NCBI GenBank assembly: GCA_040081075.1
Contig: JBEBHJ010000018.1
Coordinates: forward strand, 1 to 51,348
DNA length: 51,348 nucleotides
Source of the DNA: JANJUB01 sp040081075
Lineage (GTDB): Bacteria > Armatimonadota > Fimbriimonadia > Fimbriimonadales > Fimbriimonadaceae
Direction of reading: 5' to 3'
The notes under the pieces are model-generated. The model was not told the DNA's origin and made no database searches. It saw only the letters and a program-made list of their open reading frames with translations. Made by a program: the position numbers and the translations under genes. Shown one piece after another: positions 16,419 through 24,358 of the stretch; position 1 is the stretch's first letter, and each line of letters begins with the position of its first letter.

Positions 16419-17452
16419 TTCGAAGCCGAGGGCATGTTGCCCTCGGCACCAGAGTGTTGTGACTCGAAGTCGGCGAGTAACGTCGCAAACTCGTCGAAGG
16501 TGCTACATCGGGTCAGTTTCTCTCGGAGAGGAGCTGCCCCGGGATAGCCCTTAATGTACATGGGAATTTGGCCCCTGAGTTGGCGACACGCGAAGAGCTC
16601 GCCCATGTCGGAATGCTTGGACTCAAACTCAATCATGAGACGAAGATGTTCGAGAGCGACTTCGATTCGCTCTGCCAGAGTTGGTGGACTATCTAAAGGC
16701 AATCGCTTGCTCGCTCGCACAATATCCCGCAGGAGCCACGGGTTTGAAATTGCAGCTCGACCCACCATCACCCCATCGCATCCGGTTTCGCGCATCATTT
16801 TGAGTGCATCATCGGGTCTCTTCACGTCGCCATTTCCTATCAAAGGAACTTGAACGGATTTGCGCATCGCTTCGATTAGCTTCCAATCTGCTTCGCCCTC
16901 AAACCCCTGTTTGGCAAAGCGAGCGTGCAAGGTAATCATCTTGGCTCCTGCATCTTGGAATCGCCGCGCTAAATCAGGGGCGGCAAAAAGCGACCAATCC
17001 CAACCTGCTCGCACCTTAACTGTAACCGGAACTTTGACGGCCCGAACAATGGCCCTCACGATGGCGGCGGCATTCTCGGGATCTTTCAGCAATGCCGCAC
17101 CGGCCCCAGTTTTACACACCTTGGGTACCCAACAACCCATATTGATGTCCACAATGTCGGCTCCCATTTCTTCCGCAACCCTCGCCGTCTCGGCCATAAC
17201 TTCGGGTTCGCCACCGAATATCTGGATCCCGAGCGGGCGCTCGTCGGGATGGATTTCCATTTTCTTGTAAGTCTTCTGCGCACCGTAGTGAATTGCCATC
17301 GCACTTACAAACTCGGTGAACATTAAGCCCGGGCCTGCAATTCGTTTGGCCATGAGACGGAAGGGAAGGTTGGTTACATCCTCCATCGGCGCGAGCAAAA
17401 CGGGCGGATCAACTTGAATATCGCCAATGCTAAAGCCACCCATCGCAGACAT
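16409..17452 (-). CDS. tRNA-dihydrouridine synthase (DusB-like)
   Basis: The protein has 347 residues and a flavin TIM barrel that reduces uridine in the tRNA D-loop with NADPH. It begins with the family pattern PPVLLAPMEDVTNLPFR, then FTEFVSAMAI, and VPVTVKVRAGWD. The phosphate-binding end is LIGNGDVKRPDDALKMMRETGCDGVMVGRAAISNPWLL. The active-site loop is unusual: DINMGCWVPKV, where almost all Dus proteins have GCP. The catalytic Cys remains. The ATG at 17452 or the one at 17443 could be the start; the earlier one has only 23 bases before the divergent coaX start. The C-terminus after about 320 is low in similarity to anything I know. Confidence 0.9.
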   Translation of the reverse strand: MSAMGGFSIGDIQVDPPVLLAPMEDVTNLPFRLMAKRIAGPGLMFTEFVSAMAIHYGAQKTYKKMEIHPDERPLGIQIFGGEPEVMAETARVAEEMGADIVDINMGCWVPKVCKTGAGAALLKDPENAAAIVRAIVRAVKVPVTVKVRAGWDWSLFAAPDLARRFQDAGAKMITLHARFAKQGFEGEADWKLIEAMRKSVQVPLIGNGDVKRPDDALKMMRETGCDGVMVGRAAISNPWLLRDIVRASKRLPLDSPPTLAERIEVALEHLRLMIEFESKHSDMGELFACRQLRGQIPMYIKGYPGAAPLREKLTRCSTFDEFATLLADFESQHSGAEGNMPSASNHG

Positions 17453-17475
17453 ATTGTGGCGTAGACTAACAGTTC

Positions 17476-18249
17476 ATGCTTTTGGCGATTGATATTGGCA
17501 ATACTCAAACCGTTTTCGGACTCGAAACCGATGGCAAGTGGACAACATGGCGATTGCAAACCGACCATCACGCGACCGAAGATGAAATGGCGGCGCAACT
17601 GCGCGCACTCTTTGATCTCAGCGGGTTGGATTTCCGAGCTGATGCGGCCATTTGTGCTTCGGTTGTGCCGCCCATGAATAACTCGGTGCAGCGGCTTTGC
17701 TCCAAGTGGCTCGGGTTGGATTGTTTGTTCCTGAAACATGATTCGCGTCTCGGGTTGGATGTGACCTACCAACCTCCCACCGCCGTCGGAGCCGACCGCT
17801 TAGCTAACGCGTTAGGGGCTCTCGAGCGATTCAAACCTCCGATTATCGTGGTCGATTTCGGTACCGCGACAACCTTTGACGCGATTGATTCGAGCGGGAC
17901 ATATATCGGTGGGGCAATCTTGCCTGGTGTAATGGTTTCAACCGAAGCCTTGGTGGGGCACACCGCGAAACTTCCGCAAATCGAGTTCAAGACGCCCGAT
18001 CGAGTGATCGGCCGTACCACAATCGAGTCCCTCCAATCCGGCATAGTATTGGGTTATGCTGGCGCCATTGACTCCCTGGCTCGGCGAATGACCGCCGAAC
18101 TAAGTGGAGCAAAAGTCATCTCGACGGGTGGTTTGGGCAGCATGTTTTTGGGAATCTGCGAAACGATCGAGTCGCACGAACCGAACCTGACGCTTGAAGG
18201 TTTGGCGATTGCGTGGACGCGCCTAAACGAAGCGCATTCCAAGTCTTAG
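17476..18249 (+). CDS. coaX: Type III pantothenate kinase
   Basis: The protein has 257 residues in the ASKHA fold and performs the first step of coenzyme A synthesis. It has the nucleotide-binding start LLAIDIGNTQTVFGLE, then the GADRLANALGAL motif that binds pantothenate, and VVDFGTATTFDAID with the catalytic Asp. IGGAILPGVMVS closes the site. Type III kinases are not feedback-inhibited by CoA and do not use the common PanK fold. The start at 17476 is preceded by TAGACT 8 bases away, within the 23-base gap to the divergent dus gene. That gap is extremely short for two promoters, so they must overlap. Confidence 0.94.
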   Translation: MLLAIDIGNTQTVFGLETDGKWTTWRLQTDHHATEDEMAAQLRALFDLSGLDFRADAAICASVVPPMNNSVQRLCSKWLGLDCLFLKHDSRLGLDVTYQPPTAVGADRLANALGALERFKPPIIVVDFGTATTFDAIDSSGTYIGGAILPGVMVSTEALVGHTAKLPQIEFKTPDRVIGRTTIESLQSGIVLGYAGAIDSLARRMTAELSGAKVISTGGLGSMFLGICETIESHEPNLTLEGLAIAWTRLNEAHSKS

Positions 18250-18262
18250 TCTTCTGACCGCT

Positions 18263-18640
18263 CTAGGATGAAGCGCTCTCGAGCCCCTCAAGTTCGAAGT
18301 ACGCGAGCTTGCCGGGAATGAAAGACATGAGAGTCCCTTCGCTATGAAAGGCGACCTCATTTAGGGCATCTTCGAAGGAAATCTCCATCCCGTCCCACTC
18401 CGTGTCGCCTGACATTACATAGCACGTCTTTGGGGCTCCTTTTTCCAACAAAAGCTTCCGGATCTCAGACCTGGTCTCATTGGTAACCTCAATGGCGAAG
18501 CGAAAGTCGAGGTCTCCAAAGTGCGGCAAGTTAGCAACAACTTTCTGACGGCCCCGCTTTGATGAAAGTAAAGTCACATAACGCGAACGCCTATCGGGTG
18601 CAACGAATCTGCGCGCAAATGCCTCTTCGTGTTCATTCAT
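18263..18640 (-). CDS. Hypothetical cytosolic protein
   Basis: The protein has about 125 residues, no signal peptide and no membrane helix. I do not recognise a family. The sequence includes ARRFVAPDRRSRYVTLLSSK, which looks like a basic N-terminal segment, and an acidic C-terminal half (EWDGMEISFEDALNEVAF). The ATG at 18640 is chosen because earlier in-frame codons add a poor leader and would overlap the upstream gene. It ends 13 bases after the stop of coaX, to which it is convergent. It probably shares a transcript with the membrane protein gene upstream, whose end is 10 bases away. Confidence 0.65.
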   Translation of the reverse strand: MNEHEEAFARRFVAPDRRSRYVTLLSSKRGRQKVVANLPHFGDLDFRFAIEVTNETRSEIRKLLLEKGAPKTCYVMSGDTEWDGMEISFEDALNEVAFHSEGTLMSFIPGKLAYFELEGLESASS

Positions 18641-18650
18641 GAGGTCTTCT

Positions 18651-19211
18651 TCATTTGCCGGTTGAGAGCAAGATGTTGGCACGAACTGGTCTCAGAGCAT
18701 CCACATTTATCATGTCGCTGTCAAAGTCCTTGGCATTGGCTGGATTCAATATGTCGCTGCGTATGTTTTTTCCAAATCTCAAGTCAAGCCACTTGGGAAT
18801 GCGTGCGGCGCACCAATAATCTACGCCAGATATGGGGAGTTTTCGAAGGGTCGAAACCATGGTCATTCGTTTGCCTTTCCAAAAAATTGCCTCGATGGCG
18901 ACCTCTCTCTCAAAGGTGTGGGCCTCGTTTTGATGAACAAAGACGTTACGTGCACCAATTGAATCTGCGAAGGCAAGCACCATCTGCTCGGGCGAAGCGT
19001 CAACAAAGTAGAGCTCCTCAAATTGCAAAGTGCAAGAAGGCTTGGCGGTTTTGTAAACAGTGGTCGCGTGCCCGGCTGCGATCAGAGTCGTCACCTTGCC
19101 GAATGGCGCGAGGAACGATGGGAGGGGCGGTGATGGGTTCACGCTCAACGCAAGGTAGCCAACGCTTCCGAGCAGCACACAAACCAGAACTATCCCCCTG
19201 CGTTTCCGCAT
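18651..19211 (-). CDS. Hypothetical protein with N-terminal membrane anchor
   Basis: The protein has 186 residues. It begins MRKRRGIVLVCVLLGSVGYL, a basic start and one hydrophobic helix, then a Pro-rich linker (NPSPPLPSFLAP). The rest looks like a soluble domain facing outside the cytoplasm. I recognise no family. The strand-turn pattern and two cysteines (CTLQFEELYF and WCAARIP) suggest a small folded domain. The start is well supported: TACAAT stands 5 bases before the ATG with no Shine-Dalgarno. The next gene (125 residues) follows after 10 bases, so the two likely form a short operon. Confidence 0.65.
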   Translation of the reverse strand: MRKRRGIVLVCVLLGSVGYLALSVNPSPPLPSFLAPFGKVTTLIAAGHATTVYKTAKPSCTLQFEELYFVDASPEQMVLAFADSIGARNVFVHQNEAHTFEREVAIEAIFWKGKRMTMVSTLRKLPISGVDYWCAARIPKWLDLRFGKNIRSDILNPANAKDFDSDMINVDALRPVRANILLSTGK

Positions 19212-19216
19212 GCTTT

Positions 19217-19222
19217 ATTGTA
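19217..19222 (-). promoter_or_regulatory. Predicted -10 box (TACAAT) of the two-gene unknown operon
   Basis: TACAAT on the minus strand ends 5 bases before the ATG at 19211. It matches the trpE box exactly. Confidence 0.5.
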
Positions 19223-19339
19223 CGGCAAAAGGATGCTATTCCTTGCAAAGTGACGGAGTGACGCGGTAATTGCAATTTGCATGGACTCAGAGCGATTTAG
19301 ATTGTCAAACCTGAGTTCCGACCCCGCACGCACCAAAGG

Positions 19340-19367
19340 AAAAAAGGACCGCCCTTTCGGACGGCCC
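19340..19367 (-). terminator. Rho-independent terminator of the flagellin gene
   Basis: On the minus strand the stem GGGCCGTCC pairs with GGGCGGTCC over 9 positions (two G-U pairs) around a GAAA tetraloop, followed by six Ts. It lies 26 bases after the flagellin stop. A second small hairpin (TCCCGC / GCGGGA, 19375-19390) sits between the stop and the terminator. Confidence 0.9.
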
Positions 19368-19392
19368 AGTCGCTTCCCGCGAAGGCGGGATG

Positions 19393-20841
19393 TTAGCCTC
19401 GGAGTAGCGACAAAACGGATTGGGGAGCGGAGTTGGCTTGAGCCAAAACCGACAGACCAGACTGTTGAAGAATCTGAAGCTTAGTGAAGTGAGTCATTTC
19501 TTCGGCGACGTCTACGTCTCGAATCATGGACTCGGTTGCGGCGAGGTTTTCCTTGGCGACGCCGAGAGATCGAATATTCGATTCCAGAACGTTGCGTTGG
19601 AAGCTACCGATGTTTCCTCGAACTCGGGAGACTTCGGCGACGGCGGCATCAATAACGCTCATTGCCTCGCTTGCACCAGCGGCGCTCGTTATATCGAGGT
19701 TGCCGAGGTTCTTGCCCGACACAACGCCTAGTCCTAGGTTCGCCGCGGCATAGTTTCCGAGCGAGAGGAGAACGGTTTGGCCCTGATTTGCCCCAACTTG
19801 GAACTGTGCAGAACCCACGAAGAGTTGACCCACCTGAGTTGTTGCCGAGCTACCATTACCGGACTCGGTTAGAGTGATTGAGTTGCCGTAGTTATCCGAG
19901 AGCGTTAGTGCGCTATCGCCACCACGTCCACCGGTAAAGGCCACTGTGACAAGGCCGCCAGCGGTTGCGCCGTTGGTATCGACCGTTACGTTTGCAACAG
20001 CGTCTGAACCAGAATCGCTTAGGGTGCCGGCGGCGGCGAGGATGACACCCGCCGAGTCAGTTACGTTTACGCCGTTAGCTGAGCCGTACTTGAGTTGGGT
20101 CAGAGTGACAGCGCCGCCCGTTGTATAGGTTGCTTGAACACCTGTGCTGCTCGATGCGGCATTGATTCGAGCCACCACTGCATCAACCGTATCAGCCCCC
20201 GAGACATTGAAGGTCGTTCCATTGATCGAGAACGTGCCTGCGGTCATGGTTGTGGTACCGAATGCAAAGGTTGCGCCAGCTACTTCAGCCTTGGTTGCGG
20301 CGGAAGTGACCGCCATGGTGATGGGTGACTGCGTTGAAAGCGAGCTACCGTTCCATTGGCCCGTCAAGAAGATTTGGCTTACATTGCTTCCGGTGATACC
20401 ACCGACAACGCCAGCGCTACCGTCGAGAAGCTTCTTCGTTCCAAACTGCGTATTTTGTGCAATTCGGCTGATTGACTCGACGATCGAGTTGAGCTGAGCT
20501 TGGTTGGCTTGAATCTGAGCACTATCGAGAATGCCCGTGTTTGACGATGCGACGGTAAGTGTTCGAGCTTCTCGCAAGAGACGGTTTACTTCATCCAAAG
20601 CGCCTTCAGCGGTCTTTGCATAGTTGATCGCATCTTGGTTGTTTCGAACGGCTTGACCCATGCTGTTGATCTGTGTTCGGAAATTTTCTGAAATGATCAA
20701 CCCGGCTGGATCGTCGGCGGCCGTCGAAATTCGAAGACCTGTAGAGAGTCGTGTGATGCTCTTGTTGAATTCGGTGGCGTTTTGGCCAGCGCTTCTCAAA
20801 GCACCCATAGCAGCGATATTTGTGTTTATTCTAAATGACAT
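19393..20841 (-). CDS. Flagellin
   Basis: The protein has 482 residues and builds the flagellar filament. The N-terminal D0/D1 helices are typical: SFRINTNIAAMGALRSAGQN, then ITRLSTGLRISTAADDPAGL. The C-terminal half of the D0/D1 pair is also typical: SRVRGNIGSFQRNVLESNI and ATESMIRDVDVAEEMTHFTK, ending LAQANSAPQSVLSLLRG. The variable middle (about 170-370) is rich in Ala, Gly, Ser, Thr and Val, as expected for the surface-exposed domains. No other flagellar gene is in the window, so the filament gene stands apart. A strong ribosome site (GGAGGAA, 6-7 bases before the ATG) and a strong terminator point to high expression, unlike the leaderless neighbours. fliC and hag are equivalent names. 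Confidence 0.97.
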   Translation of the reverse strand: MSFRINTNIAAMGALRSAGQNATEFNKSITRLSTGLRISTAADDPAGLIISENFRTQINSMGQAVRNNQDAINYAKTAEGALDEVNRLLREARTLTVASSNTGILDSAQIQANQAQLNSIVESISRIAQNTQFGTKKLLDGSAGVVGGITGSNVSQIFLTGQWNGSSLSTQSPITMAVTSAATKAEVAGATFAFGTTTMTAGTFSINGTTFNVSGADTVDAVVARINAASSSTGVQATYTTGGAVTLTQLKYGSANGVNVTDSAGVILAAAGTLSDSGSDAVANVTVDTNGATAGGLVTVAFTGGRGGDSALTLSDNYGNSITLTESGNGSSATTQVGQLFVGSAQFQVGANQGQTVLLSLGNYAAANLGLGVVSGKNLGNLDITSAAGASEAMSVIDAAVAEVSRVRGNIGSFQRNVLESNIRSLGVAKENLAATESMIRDVDVAEEMTHFTKLQILQQSGLSVLAQANSAPQSVLSLLRG

Positions 20842-20944
20842 TTTGCGTTCCTCCGTGAATCGCGGGCTCTAGTTCCAATCCTTGGTTAGCGCCCATTTGA
20901 CTAACATCCACAATGGTTGTTCCGTATATTTACTGGGGCCTCAT

Positions 20945-20962
20945 ACTGGTATAAATACCAGT
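20945..20962. promoter_or_regulatory. 18-bp palindrome ACTGGTAT-AA-ATACCAGT in the flagellin/tatD gap
   Basis: This perfect inverted repeat with 8-base arms and a 2-base centre lies about 105 bases before the flagellin start and 160 bases before tatD. It is far longer than chance would give in 280 bases and is a likely operator for a dimeric regulator, most probably of flagellin. The remaining gap (20842-21121) is AT-rich. I found no convincing sigma-28 or sigma-54 site in it. Confidence 0.55.
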
Positions 20963-21109
20963 TCATAGCAAATATGCCAGGAAAGGCCATTTTTAGGTTC
21001 AAATGCCGATTGAGAATTTTGTTTGCAGGCAAATTTGGCGGGCTACTTTTCTATATATCACTGCCTTCCTAGAAAGATTTGGCGTTTGGACCCATAAGGG
21101 CGTATCACC

Positions 21110-21115
21110 CATAAT
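21110..21115 (+). promoter_or_regulatory. Predicted -10 box (CATAAT) of tatD
   Basis: CATAAT is followed by 6 bases and the GTG at 21122. TTGGAC stands 18 bases upstream of the box and could be the -35 element. Confidence 0.55.
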
Positions 21116-21121
21116 GAAACC

Positions 21122-21892
21122 GTGTTCATCGACACCCACTGCCACTTAAATGACCGAAAAGCCTATCCCGATCCTCGCGCAGAAATTGTGCGCGCAAAGG
21201 GCGCGGGCGTCACCACGATGATGGTTGTAGGGGTTGATCTGGCCGGCAGCCGATACGCAATTGAAATCGCCGAGCAAAACGACAGCGTGTATGCAATCGT
21301 AGGACATCACCCCAACTGCGCACAACAATACACATCAGAGATGATTGAGGAGTACGAAGCCAGGCTGGCTCACCCAAAGGTGGTTTCCCTTGGAGAAATC
21401 GGTCTTGATTTCTACCGCGACCACGCGTCGGTGCAGGAGCAGATGGATTGCTTGAATGCACAACTTGACTTGGCCGAAGCAAAGGGTGCGCCAGTTGTGT
21501 TTCATTGTCGAGAGGCTTACGACGCACTTCTGAGCGTCTTGGAAGACCGAAAATACACAGGAGACATGCTGTTTCATTGCTTCGCCGGGACTCCCAATGA
21601 TGCCGAACGAGCTCTGAAATTGGGCCAATGTATGTTTGGCGTTAACGGTCCTATCACTTACGCCAAAGCCGACGAACTTCGAGCCACAATCCGCCAACTT
21701 CCGCGTGACCGCATCGTTCTTGAAACGGATTGTCCTTATCTTAGCCCGGTGCCGCATCGAGGGAAGCCCAATCATCCGGCGTATATTCCGCTGATCGCCG
21801 AAGGGCTTGCCCGGGTTTGGGATACCGATACGGAAGAAGTTGCTAGGGTAACTACCGCCAATGCCCACCGCTTTTTTAGGCTCATGGGCTAG
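21122..21892 (+). CDS. tatD: TatD family metal-dependent hydrolase (DNase)
   Basis: The protein has 256 residues and an amidohydrolase-like TIM barrel. It carries the metal ligands in order: FIDTHCHLND (first strand), SLGEIGLDFYR, VVFHCREAYD, MLFHCFAGT and LETDCPYLSPVPHRGKPNHP. These match TatD/YcfH exonucleases, which cut DNA from the 3' end in some species. Other members act as D-aminoacyl-tRNA deacylases, so the exact substrate is open. The GTG start fits both the first motif and the CATAAT box. The M14 peptidase gene begins 11 bases after its end. Confidence 0.95.
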   Translation: MFIDTHCHLNDRKAYPDPRAEIVRAKGAGVTTMMVVGVDLAGSRYAIEIAEQNDSVYAIVGHHPNCAQQYTSEMIEEYEARLAHPKVVSLGEIGLDFYRDHASVQEQMDCLNAQLDLAEAKGAPVVFHCREAYDALLSVLEDRKYTGDMLFHCFAGTPNDAERALKLGQCMFGVNGPITYAKADELRATIRQLPRDRIVLETDCPYLSPVPHRGKPNHPAYIPLIAEGLARVWDTDTEEVARVTTANAHRFFRLMG

Positions 21893-21903
21893 ACTATGGG
21901 TTC

Positions 21904-24357
21904 ATGTCCGCCTTCGCTCTCTCCCTCGCACTTCTGACCCAGACTCGACCCGAAGTTTTCTATTCGCTCGGAAACTACGATGCCAAGGTGCCAAAGCCAT
22001 CTGCGATCCTTGGCTATGAGATTGGAACAAGGCATACGACTTATTACAACCAGCAACGCGTTGTTGAAGCGATCTGCAACACAGCCAAATCGAGAACGCG
22101 GTACTTCGAATACGGCAAGAGCACGGAGGGGCGACCACTTCGCGTTGTGGCGATCAGTTCCCCCGAGAACATTAATCGGTTGGAGGAAATCCGGCTTGCA
22201 AACGAAAAGTTAGCTCATGGCCAAAATGACTCGGCCATCAAGAAAAACAATCCTGCGATTGTGTGGATCAACGAAACGATTCATGGTGACGAGGCGGCAA
22301 GTTTTGAGGCCGGTATGCAGCTTTTGTATAACCTTGCGGCTTCAAACAATCCCAAAATAACCGAAATGCTAAAGCAAGTGGTGGTCATTCTGAACCCTTG
22401 CTACAACACCGACGGGCACGAGCGGTACGTGGTTTATCAGAATTCCATTTCAACGGGTAGTCCCGACCAGGGATCACCGGAGCATCGGGTTCCGCAATCC
22501 GTAAATGGAAGAACGAACCACTATCGGTTCGACATGAATCGCGACCGAATCTCGTTCTCTCAACAGGAAACCCGGCAGGAGATCAAGGAAGTCTTGCGGT
22601 GGAATCCTCAAGTTTATTGCGATCAGCATGGCGAGGTCGATACCTACTTCTTCCCACCCACCGCGATGTCCGTCCACGCCTTCTTTGATCGAGATCGCTA
22701 CAACAAGTGGACCGACGTGTTTGGCAAGGCTACCGCGAACGCTTTTGACAAGCAGGGCTGGGGTTTTTTCATAAAGGACACATTTGACTTCTACTTTCCC
22801 GGATACCTCGACACTTGGGCGACCTTAACGGGCGCGATCGGAATGACTCAAGAAACCGATGCAGCGGAGATTATTTCCTACGATGCCGATGGTGTTGAGC
22901 GTTCGCTTTGGGGCGGAGCAGCCAAACATTTCACATCGGCGTTGGCTGTGATCGGCTCTGCCGTTGCAAATCGCCAAATGCTGTTGGACTCGTACGGGGC
23001 CTTCAAGGCGAAGGTTGTTTCAGGAGAATGGGCAGGCAAGAATCGGTACATGACCGCCTATTCAACCGATCCAATTAAGATTCGACGTCTCGCCGAAAAT
23101 CTACGTGCCAGCGGAATCCTGGTCAAAACGGGCGAAGGTTCCGTGAGCTTGGATGGCGAGTCTTTGTGGAAAGAGGCAGGGAAGTTTTCGGGCACTGGAA
23201 ACTACCTTTTGATTGACCTTGCGCAACCCCAAGGAGCGTCGGCTAAAATGCTATGCACGAACGAAAATACCTACGAAGATGAGTTCGTCAAAGAGCAGTT
23301 GCGCCGCAAAGAAAAAGGTGAAGGCGGCGAGTTTTATGATATGACTGGCTGGAGTTTGCCGCTCCTCCACGATGTTAAGGCTTGGTGGACGTCGAGCCCG
23401 CCGGAGATACGAGATATTTTGGTGAAGCGCCGAACAAACTCGCCCGCAGGTGAAATCGGCTTCGCGATTCGGCCAAGCCATAGGGCTTCGTTTCTTGCCG
23501 TGAAGTTGCTCGAAAAGGGCCTGCGCATTGGATTTACAGATAAGGAGATTAAGGTCAGCGGAACTTCGTTTCCAGCCGGAACCCTGCTGATTCTGAAGGG
23601 TCGCAATGAAGCTGGCTACGATAAGATTGTTGACGATCTTGATGTCGACCGAGTGGCCGAACCATTGAATACCGGTTACCCCGATGAGGGCCGATACGGT
23701 ACCGGCAGCAGCAACGTCTACAAACTCCGGCCCTTCAAGGCGGCTGTCGTTTTCGGCGATGACTCTAGCCCAACTCCGTTTGGATCAACCTGGTACCTCA
23801 TGGAGCAGGTCTTCAAGATCCCCTTCACTCCGCTAACTCGAAGCGCCGTTCGCGGGGACTTAAGCCGATTTAGCGTCATCCTGGCGCCTGGCGGAAGGCT
23901 GGAAGTAAATGATGACGTGAAAAAGTGGATTAACGATGGCGGTTGTTTGGTGCTTCTAGGTGGCTCACCGAGTTCGGGAAGCCTGATGTCGCTTTCAACC
24001 AAGAGCGCGGGTGGATCACTCCCCGGAGGAATCGCCAAGGCCGTTCTCGATCCGGAGAATTGGTTATGCTACGGCGCCGAGGATAGCACCGTCGGAGTGC
24101 AGGTCTCCGGTTCTTCGTTCTATGAAAGCAACTCAAACTCAGCGGTCAAAGTAGCCGACGAAGAGAAGACTATGCTTCATGGGTGGACATGGCCCGGCGA
24201 GAGCGAGAAAGGAATCCGCGGCACTGCGTGCGTCCAAACCCAATCCGTGGGAGGCGGCAACGTCGTGTGGTTTGCTGAAGACCCAACCGAGCGAGCTATG
24301 TGGCCCGGAATGTATCCGTTTTTGATCAACGCCATGGTGTACGGTCCGCGGCTCTAG
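21904..24357 (+). CDS. Secreted M14 family zinc carboxypeptidase
   Basis: The protein has 817 residues. A short signal peptide (SAFALSLALLTQ) opens it. The M14 site can be read: H127 and E130 in ETIHGDEAASF, H242 in DQHGEVDTYF, and a candidate catalytic Glu (E317) in GMTQETDAAEI. FDMNRDRISFSQQETR is another conserved segment. After the peptidase domain (to about 340) the C-terminal half continues with a region around VVFGDDSSPTPFGSTWYLME that looks like a glutamine-amidotransferase-like (DJ-1/ThuA-type) fold, an arrangement known for large bacterial M14 proteins. It probably removes C-terminal residues from peptides outside the cell. The start may be leaderless: GACTAT stands 6 bases upstream, within the tatD tail. 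The gene ends 1 base before the convergent DUF3160 gene. Confidence 0.9.
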   Translation: MSAFALSLALLTQTRPEVFYSLGNYDAKVPKPSAILGYEIGTRHTTYYNQQRVVEAICNTAKSRTRYFEYGKSTEGRPLRVVAISSPENINRLEEIRLANEKLAHGQNDSAIKKNNPAIVWINETIHGDEAASFEAGMQLLYNLAASNNPKITEMLKQVVVILNPCYNTDGHERYVVYQNSISTGSPDQGSPEHRVPQSVNGRTNHYRFDMNRDRISFSQQETRQEIKEVLRWNPQVYCDQHGEVDTYFFPPTAMSVHAFFDRDRYNKWTDVFGKATANAFDKQGWGFFIKDTFDFYFPGYLDTWATLTGAIGMTQETDAAEIISYDADGVERSLWGGAAKHFTSALAVIGSAVANRQMLLDSYGAFKAKVVSGEWAGKNRYMTAYSTDPIKIRRLAENLRASGILVKTGEGSVSLDGESLWKEAGKFSGTGNYLLIDLAQPQGASAKMLCTNENTYEDEFVKEQLRRKEKGEGGEFYDMTGWSLPLLHDVKAWWTSSPPEIRDILVKRRTNSPAGEIGFAIRPSHRASFLAVKLLEKGLRIGFTDKEIKVSGTSFPAGTLLILKGRNEAGYDKIVDDLDVDRVAEPLNTGYPDEGRYGTGSSNVYKLRPFKAAVVFGDDSSPTPFGSTWYLMEQVFKIPFTPLTRSAVRGDLSRFSVILAPGGRLEVNDDVKKWINDGGCLVLLGGSPSSGSLMSLSTKSAGGSLPGGIAKAVLDPENWLCYGAEDSTVGVQVSGSSFYESNSNSAVKVADEEKTMLHGWTWPGESEKGIRGTACVQTQSVGGGNVVWFAEDPTERAMWPGMYPFLINAMVYGPRL

Positions 24358-24358
24358 G

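Noticed and set aside
20842..21121. Sigma-28 or sigma-54 promoter for flagellin
   Set aside because: TGGCATATTTGCT has only 7 bases between GG and GC instead of 10, and no TAAA-N15-GCCGATAA fits on the minus strand.
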